A DNA stretch of 64,000 nt, from contig CADABX010000003.1 of assembly GCA_902786285.1 (NCBI GenBank), positions 1 to 64,000 on the forward strand, given 5' to 3'. The DNA is from Oscillospiraceae bacterium (GTDB lineage Bacteria > Bacillota > Clostridia > Oscillospirales > Acutalibacteraceae). The translations under genes and the position numbers were made by a program. The stretch's first letter is position 1. Each line of letters opens with the position of its first letter. The notes beneath the pieces were generated by a model. It was not told the origin of the DNA. It saw only the letters and a program-made list of their open reading frames with translations, and searched no databases. Positions 1 to 7,704 of the stretch are shown piece after piece.

Positions 1-1008
<1,008 letters not shown>

Positions 1009-1067
1009 TCAGGACAGCTTTATCATATCACATTTCGGCTTAAACTTCAACACTTTAAAGCGCGAAT

Positions 1068-1358
1068 TCAAAGATTTCTGACAACAAAGTTTTCAGCGCG
1101 ATCCAATAGGGTTTCATTCCCTTCGGATTGGAAAAAGGTGCGGACGATATAGGTCGTGCCGTCAATCTTTTTCAAGAAACGAACCGATTCCGACTTCATG
1201 TTTTGAAAGAAATCCATTCGTTCTTCCGGCGTCATCTGCTTCAATTCAGACATGATTCGCTTGTATTCTTTTTCCGCTCTGCCGGTCAGTTCCAAAGAGG
1301 CTCTGCAACTGGAAAGCAACCTGCGAAAATGATACCAAAAGGTGTCGAATAATTTCAT
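1068..1358 (-). CDS. TnpW-like transposon-encoded small protein
   Basis: 96 aa. The start at 1358 (MKLFDTFWYHF) is chosen because a GAGGGGGGTGA ribosome site lies just upstream; a longer reading would overlap the preceding gene. The C-terminal half (SVRFLKKIDGTTYIVRTFF) resembles TnpW of Tn4451-family elements, in which a short KKIGRTTY-like strand motif is followed by a D-K-rich helix. The N-terminal half, with basic and helical segments, is longer than in usual TnpW proteins of about 60 aa. It lies between the recombinase and the MobC-like gene, the usual place for tnpW. The biochemical function of TnpW is not established. Confidence 0.7.
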   Translation of the reverse strand: MKLFDTFWYHFRRLLSSCRASLELTGRAEKEYKRIMSELKQMTPEERMDFFQNMKSESVRFLKKIDGTTYIVRTFFQSEGNETLLDRAENFVVRNL

Positions 1359-1372
1359 ATAATTCACCCCCC

Positions 1373-2038
1373 TCAAATGAGATAGATCATTGCTGCGCTG
1401 GTTTCTTGTTGCCACAAACTGAACTGATGAAATAGTTCTTCATCCGGATGCTCATGGGTACTGGCGCACAACCAGATGGAAGAAAGATTGGAGCCGATAC
1501 TGCCGAGCTCATGCATTACGGCGAAGAAGTCTGACGAAGGTTTTTCGGTCGGGCGGATTCCGTAAATCAGAAAGCCCAGATATGCCGATTGTGTAATCCG
1601 CGCCTCCTTTGCGTAACGGTTCAATAACCGCTTGTCTTCCGCAGACATACGGATCACGATCTCATGTTTTTCTCCGTGCGGCAAGCGATCATATTTGCTT
1701 TGAAACTTCTCCGCCAAAGCCTTTCGTTCCACATAGATACCCATGAAACGATCCATCACATCCTGAATAAGATCCATCTGCGTTTGCAGCTTGGTAAGGT
1801 CCAGAATTGCGTATTTGTGCGATTGAACAGCAAGCTGGTTAATGACTCTCCCGTGCTCTTTCAGCTCGCTGATCATACCGCTCAAATCGGTCTTCGGAAA
1901 GGGAATCGGCAAGACCGTGTGCAGCAGATGACGGACATAAGCAGAGCGCGTCATTTCAAGCTTTTTCGCGTCGGCATCCAGCTTTTTCAGTTCGTGTTGG
2001 TTGAGATAAAACTTGCTTTTGGTTGCTAAGTTTGACAT
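1373..2038 (-). CDS. MobC-like relaxosome protein with two RHH/MobC domains in tandem
   Basis: 221 aa; AGGAGGATAACTT precedes the ATG. Two similar halves are visible. Residues 10-75 contain LNQHELKKLDADAKKLEMT-RSAYVRHLL, and residues 130-195 contain IRMSAEDKRLLNRYAKEARIT-QSAYLGFLI. Each carries the ribbon-helix-helix start and the P-x-D-F/L...EL.xIG.NL tail typical of mobilization protein MobC, which bends oriT DNA for the relaxase. Most MobC proteins have one such unit of about 110 aa, so this one is duplicated internally. An oriT-like sequence lies directly upstream at 2090-2145. No relaxase gene is visible in this part of the island, so it may rely on a relaxase outside the window or supplied in trans. 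Confidence 0.75.
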   Translation of the reverse strand: MSNLATKSKFYLNQHELKKLDADAKKLEMTRSAYVRHLLHTVLPIPFPKTDLSGMISELKEHGRVINQLAVQSHKYAILDLTKLQTQMDLIQDVMDRFMGIYVERKALAEKFQSKYDRLPHGEKHEIVIRMSAEDKRLLNRYAKEARITQSAYLGFLIYGIRPTEKPSSDFFAVMHELGSIGSNLSSIWLCASTHEHPDEELFHQFSLWQQETSAAMIYLI

Positions 2039-2089
2039 AAGTTATCCTCCTGAAAAAGTATTGGTTTTGGCCTTTCAGCCCAAGGGTTT

Positions 2090-2145
2090 CAGGGATATTT
2101 CCCTGACAAGTGCCGTTTGTACCCCAAACGGCGATGCTTGCTAAG
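2090..2145. other. oriT-like site 1 (hairpin, inverted repeat, ATGCTTGC)
   Basis: CAGGGA-TATT-TCCCTG (2090-2105), then ACAAGT, then the inverted repeat GCCGTTTG/CAAACGGC (2112-2119 and 2125-2132), immediately followed by GATGCTTGCTAAG (2133-2145). The same order of elements recurs at 50234-50295 and 38570-38627. It lies 50 bp upstream of a MobC-like gene, where mobilizable elements keep oriT. Nicking within the ATGCTTGC segment is inferred from this conservation. Confidence 0.6.
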
Positions 2146-2225
2146 ACAATACCGCAACACAGCATGGATTATGATACTTGTTCCGTGACGATGGCGACGC
2201 TGTTTTTGTTTTCTCTTCTTCATCG

Positions 2226-2555
2226 TCACCGCCGTCGCGGATCGTCACTCAGCCTTTTGGTTTTGCTGTTGTTGTTCTTAAGATTGGCGGCATTCCGGCG
2301 TCCGTTTTGGGCGCGTACTTTACGTGCGGATTCGGACAGCACCGGCTTGAAACGCAGGCTGACATTTTCTGCTTTGACGGCGGCACGCAGATAGTACGGC
2401 GCGTCATCAGCATCAAGAATCGTCACTGTATCAGGCACCGACGCCGCCAGTTTCAGGATGTCTTTGTTGCGCTTTTTATCATAGCTTTCGATCTGGATTT
2501 CATCATCTCCAATCGCGTAAAACAGATGGAATTCTTTGCTTTTCACGTTAGGCAA
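2226..2555 (-). CDS. Hypothetical 109-aa element protein with duplicated 5' end
   Basis: Reads MPNVKSKEFHLFYAIGDDE from a TTG codon, with an acidic middle (VTILDADDAPYYL) and a basic, Asn/Arg-rich C-terminal tail. I do not recognise the family. A 69-bp tandem duplication covers its start. The upstream copy keeps the ribosome site (GAGAGGTGAGAAAAA before TTG) but encodes only 20 residues before TGA. The downstream copy carries the full frame and has a weak ribosome site, so expression may depend on reinitiation after the mini-cistron. It sits between the oriT-like site and the attenuator-like leader. Confidence 0.5.
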   Translation of the reverse strand: MPNVKSKEFHLFYAIGDDEIQIESYDKKRNKDILKLAASVPDTVTILDADDAPYYLRAAVKAENVSLRFKPVLSESARKVRAQNGRRNAANLKNNNSKTKRLSDDPRRR

Positions 2556-2634
2556 TTTTTCTCACATTTCATCATCTCCAATCGCGTAAAACAGATGGAA
2601 TTCTTTGCTTTTCACGTTAGGCAATTTTTCTCAC
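2497..2634. repeat. Exact 69-bp tandem duplication over a gene start
   Basis: Copy 1 is 2497-2565 and copy 2 is 2566-2634, identical by eye. Each holds the first 20 codons plus the spacer of the 109-aa gene read on the minus strand. The period is a multiple of three, but the joint creates ATG-TGA in frame, which ends the first copy. Confidence 0.9.
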
Positions 2635-2752
2635 CTCTCTTTCCATTGACTATTTGCAAGGGTGCCGTTTTTGGCAATTTTTGCCCGGCAAGTTGCCGGT
2701 GGTTTTTGCCGTTTTCCAAATAGAATTTACAAATGACAAGCGTGGATCATTG

Positions 2753-2800
2753 TCAAGTCAAAAAACAGACAAGCGGCGTTTTCAGCGGCAATTTGTTCAT
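2753..2800 (-). CDS. 15-codon mini-ORF after the attenuator hairpin
   Basis: ATG at 2798-2800 is preceded by a near-perfect ribosome site (AAGGGAGGTGCTGTCTGC), but the frame encodes only MNKLPLKTPLVCFLT before TGA. It may be a second leader peptide, or the stub of a resistance-type gene lost from this leader. A TTGACA hexamer overlaps its end and could start transcription toward the 109-aa gene. Confidence 0.35.
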   Translation of the reverse strand: MNKLPLKTPLVCFLT

Positions 2801-2837
2801 GCAGACAGCACCTCCCTTACAGCATATTTTTACAAAC

Positions 2838-2930
2838 AAAAAACCGGACATGCTAACCTTCAGGGCAGAGAACTCCCTTGGGGTTATACATGTCCGGCTA
2901 TTTGGTGACTCATTGAGTTTTTCAACTCAC
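2838..2930 (-). promoter_or_regulatory. Attenuator-like leader: leader ORF plus terminator hairpin
   Basis: On the minus strand a 9-codon ORF (MSHQIAGHV, 2884-2913) runs into the left arm of a hairpin. The arms CCGGACATG (2844-2852) and CATGTCCGG (2889-2897) pair perfectly over 9 bp and are followed by TTTTTT, as in an intrinsic terminator. An additional hairpin TGAGTT-TTTC-AACTCA (2914-2929) overlaps the leader start. A short ORF overlapping one arm of a terminator is the layout of ribosome-stalling attenuation used by antibiotic-resistance genes in Firmicutes. The inducer and the regulated gene are not evident here. Confidence 0.5.
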
Positions 2931-3200
2931 GGACCCGTTGCTCGGTACGTGCAAACGAGAATGAATATTAGAGAAAACGAAAAAATGTTCGAGAAAAATG
3001 ATTTTATAGTCCAAAATATAGTGCTTAATATATTTTCCACGATCGTGCTGCTAACAGTTGAAGATCCTAATTATATCACATCAATTTAACCTGACACTAT
3101 CTCTCCATTATTCTTTGAAGTGATAGTATACTCAAGATACTTGATTTGGCATTATTAGCTCCTTCGAATTTGATAAAAAGATGTTGAAGGAATCAGATGT
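2931..3200. other. AT-rich intergenic stretch with a 10-bp palindrome
   Basis: No gene seen. It holds the palindrome CACGATCGTG (3038-3047), a TATAAT-like hexamer on the minus strand near 3072, and a six-codon ORF with a good ribosome site (MPNQVS, minus strand, about 3153). It probably contains the promoter for the leader at 2838-2930. Confidence 0.4.
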
Positions 3201-4697
3201 TTATACGTTTGATTCGTTCAGTTGTTCCCGCAGCTCCTTGAAACTTTCCAGTGCGCTTTGCAGATTCTCAATAATATCGTCCGCCAGCTCATCGGGCGAC
3301 GGCAGATTGTCCAGATCGGCGAGCGATTTGTCCTTGATCCAGAAGATATCCAGGCTCGTCTTGTCCCGCGCCAGAATTTCCGCAATGTCAAACTTGCGCC
3401 AGCGGCCGTCCGGGTTTGCTTCGCTCCACGTTTCGGTGCGCTCAAAGCGGTTTTCCGGGTGGTAGCAGGTGATGAAATCCTGCAGGTCCGCAAACTGCAT
3501 GGGGTTCTTTTTCAGCGTGAAGTGGATATTCGTGCGAAAGTCGTAGATCCAGACGGTCTTCGTCTGCGTTTCGGCGCTGGCAGGACGCTTGTCAAAAAAG
3601 ATGACATTCGCCTTGACGCCCGGCTTATAAAAGATGCCGGTCGGCAGGCGCAGGATCGTGTGCAGATCGCAGGTCGCCAGCAGCCTTTTTCGGACGATTT
3701 CACCTGCGCCGCCCTCAAACAGCACGTTGTCCGGTACAACGACAGCAGCTTTGCCGGTCGCCTTTAAAAGGGTGTTGATGTGCTGCACAAAGTTGAGCTG
3801 TTTGTTGCTGCTGGTTGTCCAGAAGTCCTGGCGATTATACACAAGGTCTTCCGCTTCCTGTTCGCCCTCCTCGTTCGTGAAGGTGAGCGAGGACTTTTTG
3901 CCGAAGGGCGGATTGGTCAGCACATAGTCCACGCGGTAGCCGGGGTCGGTCAGCAGCGAGTCGCCGCACGCCACCGGCACTTTGCCGTAGATGTCGCCGA
4001 TGTTGTGCAGATACAGATTCATCAGGCACAGCTTGAACGTGGTCGCCACCAGCTCGTTGCCATAGAAGGTCTCGTTTTTGAGAAACTCCTTTTGCTCGCG
4101 GTCGAGCGTATAGTTCGCAGGGTCGGCAAGGAACGACTGCGCCGCAAGGAAAAAGCCGCCGCTGCCGCAGCAGGGGTCCGCAATCGTTTTCATCGGCTCC
4201 GGACGCACGCAGGCGACCATCGCCTGAATCAGCGCGCGCGGCGTGAAGTACTGACCGGCGCCGGATTTTACGTCTTCGGCGTTTTTCTGCAGCAGACCTT
4301 CGTAGATCTCGCCCTTGACGTCCGTTGACATGGACACCCACTTTTCGCGGTCGATCATCTGCACGATCCGATAGAGGATCGCGGCGTTGCTGACTTTGTT
4401 GATCGCGCCGCGGAAGATCTGGCCGAGGATGCCGCTTTGTTCGCCGAGGGTTTCCAGCGTTTGTTTGTACTGCTCTTCCAGCGCGGCGCCGGTGAGCGTG
4501 TTCATGTCCGACCAGCCGCAGCCGACCGGAATGCCGGTCTGTTTGTTGTACGGCGGTTTGGCGTACTCGTCCGACATTTTCAAAAAGATGAGATAGGTCA
4601 ACTGCTCCAGATAGTCGCCGTAGGACACGCCGTCGTCCCGCAGCGGGCCGCACAGACCCCAGACTTTGGAGATGATTGATGATGTTTGGTCAGGCAT
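3201..4697 (-). CDS. hsdM: Type I restriction-modification DNA methyltransferase subunit HsdM
   Basis: 498 aa, an adenine-N6 methyltransferase that transfers a methyl group from S-adenosylmethionine within the HsdMS complex. MPDQTSSIISKVWGLCGPLR is the typical HsdM start, so 4697 is chosen over a longer reading. The N-terminal helical domain is followed by the SAM motif DPCCGSGGFF (about residue 190) and the catalytic NPPF (TNPPFGKK, about residue 265). The upstream cyclase-like gene stops one base before the ATG (TAGAATG), so the two are translationally coupled. It is the last gene of the minus-strand RM operon, with codon usage and GC like hsdR and unlike the two cyclase-like genes. Confidence 0.95.
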   Translation of the reverse strand: MPDQTSSIISKVWGLCGPLRDDGVSYGDYLEQLTYLIFLKMSDEYAKPPYNKQTGIPVGCGWSDMNTLTGAALEEQYKQTLETLGEQSGILGQIFRGAINKVSNAAILYRIVQMIDREKWVSMSTDVKGEIYEGLLQKNAEDVKSGAGQYFTPRALIQAMVACVRPEPMKTIADPCCGSGGFFLAAQSFLADPANYTLDREQKEFLKNETFYGNELVATTFKLCLMNLYLHNIGDIYGKVPVACGDSLLTDPGYRVDYVLTNPPFGKKSSLTFTNEEGEQEAEDLVYNRQDFWTTSSNKQLNFVQHINTLLKATGKAAVVVPDNVLFEGGAGEIVRKRLLATCDLHTILRLPTGIFYKPGVKANVIFFDKRPASAETQTKTVWIYDFRTNIHFTLKKNPMQFADLQDFITCYHPENRFERTETWSEANPDGRWRKFDIAEILARDKTSLDIFWIKDKSLADLDNLPSPDELADDIIENLQSALESFKELREQLNESNV

Positions 4698-4698
4698 T

Positions 4699-5526
4699 CT
4701 ATTTCTCACTCTCTCCCATTTCAATTTCGAGTCCAATTGGATTTAAATATACTGACGAGAAGCGTCTATTATACTCTTCGCACCTTTTTGCATCTTCTTC
4801 TTTTTCTCGTTTAAGATAAAAACTTTCGACGTTAATCATCGTTTTTATTTCACTATCAATCTTTCTGTTTAGCCAAAGGTATTTTTCTCTTAACCCGCTT
4901 TCAATACCTTGGTTTAAATGATATCTGCACTTTTCTTTTAACCTATCAAAATACTGAACTATCTCGTTTAATATCAAAAAGCGTGGTTGCAGATAGTTTA
5001 TATAGTAAAGTGCATCATCGTCTACATTATAAGGTGTAACTAATCCTTCCATATCTGCTAACATATATTTTGTGTTTTTTAATCCAATCGACAACGTATC
5101 ACCTGTAAAAACAATGCGTGGATATTTTGCAAGATTGTTTTCCAAAAGGTATGCCTTGGACAGTCCTTCTCCATAGATAATGTCATCTTCGTAGAATAAA
5201 CTGCCAACCGCTATTCCTCCACGTAATAGAATTGGATTTTCACGGTTTGCGAGGGCAAACTGCATTCTTTTACAGATGAGTATAAGTGAAGCAAAGGCAT
5301 CTTCAACATCTGATTCAATGTAAACAATAACGCTGTCAGAAAGAATCATGTGGTGAATGTGTTCGAATGCTTTGATCTCCACATCATTTAGATTGTATCT
5401 TCCATGAGACTTTTTATGAAGAACATCAAAAATTGAATGAATCTCATCGCATGAGGCACTCCCTAATAATGCTTTAAACCCCAAAATATCTAAGAATGCA
5501 ACATAGTGTTCTTTATATTCAGGCAT
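4699..5526 (-). CDS. Nucleotidyl-cyclase-like protein 1 in the hsdS/hsdM slot
   Basis: 275 aa. The motifs YVAFLDILGFK (residues 8-18), MILSDSVIVYI (about 60-70) and ILLRGGIAVGS (about 100) match the pattern of class III nucleotidyl cyclase folds: first metal Asp in a strand-loop (F-x-D-x-x-G-F), second metal Asp in a beta hairpin (SDS), then a RGG-I-A-x-G strand. The C-terminal third is helical and charged. No transmembrane or sensor domain is seen. Such domains occur in Pycsar antiphage cyclases, but whether this one makes a cyclic nucleotide is unproven. It is AT-rich relative to hsdM and is preceded by GAAGGGGAACGG. It ends one base before hsdM. A paralogue lies at 5692-6555. Confidence 0.7.
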   Translation of the reverse strand: MPEYKEHYVAFLDILGFKALLGSASCDEIHSIFDVLHKKSHGRYNLNDVEIKAFEHIHHMILSDSVIVYIESDVEDAFASLILICKRMQFALANRENPILLRGGIAVGSLFYEDDIIYGEGLSKAYLLENNLAKYPRIVFTGDTLSIGLKNTKYMLADMEGLVTPYNVDDDALYYINYLQPRFLILNEIVQYFDRLKEKCRYHLNQGIESGLREKYLWLNRKIDSEIKTMINVESFYLKREKEEDAKRCEEYNRRFSSVYLNPIGLEIEMGESEK

Positions 5527-5537
5527 ATTCTACCGTT

Positions 5538-5601
5538 CCCCTTCAAACGCTTTTTTCAAAAGGCTTTGCCGCATGGCTTCTGCCTATTGCAAGGCGGCAT
5601 C
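5538..5601 (-). pseudogene. Relic of an hsdS 3' end
   Basis: About 64 bp closely matching the last codons of hsdS (compare 6560-6625): both contain GAAGCCATGCGGCA and GAAAAAAGCGTTTGAAGGG, with roughly nine differences and an internal stop. It lies directly upstream of cyclase-like gene 1, in the position that hsdS occupies before cyclase-like gene 2. Confidence 0.85.
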
Positions 5602-5621
5602 TATGGTTTACTTATTATTTA

Positions 5622-5699
5622 TCAGACTAGAACACCTGCCCGCAGCGAGCCGCACATGTCCCAGACTTTGGAGATGATCGATGATGTTTGGTCAGGCAT
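5622..5699 (-). pseudogene. Relic of an hsdM 5' end
   Basis: Reads MPDQTSSIISKVWDMCGSLR then five unrelated residues and TGA. It matches the first 20 residues of the intact HsdM (start 4697) with only about three changes. Its ATG overlaps the stop of cyclase-like gene 2 (ATGCCTGA), so that gene was once coupled to its own hsdM. Confidence 0.88.
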
Positions 5700-6555
5700 T
5701 GATTAAACCCTCCAAGCTAAAGTGAAACACTTTTTTGTAAGATTCCAAACTGCTATTATAATAGTTTTCAAGCCATTGGTATTTTTGCTTGATCCTATCA
5801 CTTTTTTGAGATAGCCCATTTTTGATAATTAAGTTTACTTTTTCTTTTTTTGCTTGATTCTGAGAAAGAATTAACATTTCCATAAGGTTGAAGTGATTTA
5901 CGAAATAGTAGGCATCTTCAGATGACTGCTTAATCAATGTTTCAATTTGAGTATAAACATCGTCAACACTTTCAATATATTCGCCTTTTTCAGTTTCTCG
6001 CTGACTCCGCGCTATGTAATCCTCAACGGTCTTCTTCTTAAAAAGCCCTTTTATTTTTAGCTCATCAATTATTCTGCCAGATAATACAATTCTTGGATAA
6101 ATAGCTGTTTTTGATTCTATTGTATATGCTGAAATCAACGCTGGGCCAAACATAATGCTGTCCAGTTTGAAGAACTCTCCATCAGCTATTCCTCCTCGCA
6201 AAAGAATGCCTTGCTGTAGCAACATGTTCTGAATAAAACTGCATAGGTAGAGAATAAAGAGCAATCCGGGATCACTATGGGGAGCGGAAATGATTATGCT
6301 GTCAGACATAAATGTAAAATCTGTTCCGTTTCGAATTTCATCCGAAATTACAACACCCGCAAAGATATCATACTTCAGTTTTAATAGTTCAATATCATTA
6401 TAAACCGCTTTAATCTCGAAGCAATCCATTTTTTTGTTACCACACACATCAGAAAAACCAAGCATATCAAGAAAAGCGACATAGCGGTCACTGTATTCGT
6501 GTGGTTCCGATAGCTTGTTTTCTATGAACTGGCGTTGCATATCATTATCTATCAT
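5692..6555 (-). CDS. Nucleotidyl-cyclase-like protein 2 in the hsdS/hsdM slot
   Basis: 287 aa, paralogous to the 275-aa protein at 4699-5526. It has RYVAFLDMLGFSD (about residues 24-36), TFMSDSIIISA (about 80-90) and GILLRGGIADGEFF (about 116-129), so both candidate metal aspartates and the RGG strand are kept. Overall the two proteins are clearly diverged. The ATG overlaps the hsdS stop (ATGA), showing translational coupling, and the stop overlaps an hsdM relic. AT-rich like its paralogue. Signalling or regulation of the RM complex is possible; no effector gene (TIR, membrane pore) is adjacent. Confidence 0.7.
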   Translation of the reverse strand: MIDNDMQRQFIENKLSEPHEYSDRYVAFLDMLGFSDVCGNKKMDCFEIKAVYNDIELLKLKYDIFAGVVISDEIRNGTDFTFMSDSIIISAPHSDPGLLFILYLCSFIQNMLLQQGILLRGGIADGEFFKLDSIMFGPALISAYTIESKTAIYPRIVLSGRIIDELKIKGLFKKKTVEDYIARSQRETEKGEYIESVDDVYTQIETLIKQSSEDAYYFVNHFNLMEMLILSQNQAKKEKVNLIIKNGLSQKSDRIKQKYQWLENYYNSSLESYKKVFHFSLEGLINA

Positions 6556-7703
6556 ATTAACTTCCCTTCAAACGCTTTTTTCAGAATGCTCTGCCGCATG
6601 GCTTCCGCCTGCTGCAGAGCAGCATCAACTGTTTGCTCAATGCTGTCGCAGACGGACATGCGTGAATCTATCTCAGATACTATAAGTTTTTGATTCTCAT
6701 AGGTTTCAGGAATGAACATAGTTGCCATTTTAAACTCTTTTATGCCGGCGAGATTTCCCATTCCTGAACCGCGTGAAACGATTTTCCTTTGGAATACTTC
6801 AGAGCGAAATTGCAACATAAAGTAATATGGATCAATCACACCGGACTTTAAACGAATTCTCATTAAAGCCTGATTAATCACTCCTGGTTCTGCATCTGCC
6901 GGAAGCAGTGCAATTTTTCCTATTGTTCCGGAACAACTAACAATATAATCGCCAGGCCTCAGTTGGAAACTTGATAATTCATTGTATTTATCCGCTGAAA
7001 TATAATAATGACCACGCTTGCAATCATTGTTTATTGCATTTCCCTGTTCATATACCTTATATCCAGATTCAACAAAAAAGGCTTTCTTTATTGCGCTGCC
7101 GAACGGTCCTCTCCTTAATCCATCTTTGCTATCGGCAATTTCGCCCATCGTTGTTTCGCGCATGGAAACATCAGGTGTATATTGTCCCTCAAACGCCTCT
7201 TTCAGCACAGCCTGCCGATACACCGCAAGCTGGGCTTTCGTTTTTTTCAGCGTTTCCACACCGGCGTCAAGCTGCGAAAACAGTTCCTCGATTTTGGAAA
7301 CGATGCGCTCCTGCTCCACGAGGGGCGGAATAGGTAACTCTTCTTTTTCAACATACTGATAATGGCGTGCGTATCCCCTGTCCGGCATTTTTGAAACAAC
7401 ATACTGCGTTCCATAAAACAGAAAACGAGGGAGAATGCTTTCTATCGGTTGAAGAATCTTTATTCCGTCTGCTCCAGCGCCAAAAGGAAAGGTTACGAAT
7501 TTTACTGCGCGGGTATGATCTCCAAAAATGATAACTGGCAAATCACATTTTATGGTTTTTTCTAAATCATTAGAGAATCCACCAACCAAAGCCTGACCTT
7601 GATCTATTATGGCAAGCTTTCCAGTTTTCAGATAATCTTTTTGCTTTGTTTTCAGATTGGGAGGAATAGGTATTTTTTTTACCAATGTTTTATACTCTGC
7701 CAT
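6552..7703 (-). CDS. hsdS: Type I restriction specificity subunit HsdS
   Basis: 383 aa, the DNA-recognition subunit. Two target recognition domains are separated by the conserved helical segment (PIPPLVEQERIVSKIEELFSQLDAGVETLKK, about residues 122-150, given here only as landmark ends PIPPL and ETLKK). The second domain starts near residue 185 (MGEIADSKDGLRRGPFGSAIKK) and ends in the distal helix with LKKAFEGKLI. The start MAEYKTL at 7703 is preferred because it follows the hsdR stop by one base (TAAGATG). The first domain is short, lacking some usual N-terminal residues, so the recognition half-site may be unusual. Confidence 0.92.
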   Translation of the reverse strand: MAEYKTLVKKIPIPPNLKTKQKDYLKTGKLAIIDQGQALVGGFSNDLEKTIKCDLPVIIFGDHTRAVKFVTFPFGAGADGIKILQPIESILPRFLFYGTQYVVSKMPDRGYARHYQYVEKEELPIPPLVEQERIVSKIEELFSQLDAGVETLKKTKAQLAVYRQAVLKEAFEGQYTPDVSMRETTMGEIADSKDGLRRGPFGSAIKKAFFVESGYKVYEQGNAINNDCKRGHYYISADKYNELSSFQLRPGDYIVSCSGTIGKIALLPADAEPGVINQALMRIRLKSGVIDPYYFMLQFRSEVFQRKIVSRGSGMGNLAGIKEFKMATMFIPETYENQKLIVSEIDSRMSVCDSIEQTVDAALQQAEAMRQSILKKAFEGKLI

Positions 7704-7704
7704 C

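Noticed and set aside
4699..6555. Naming the cyclase-like pair as a Pycsar system
   Set aside because: Motifs suit a cyclase fold, but no Pycsar effector (TIR or membrane) is adjacent, and catalysis cannot be judged from sequence alone.
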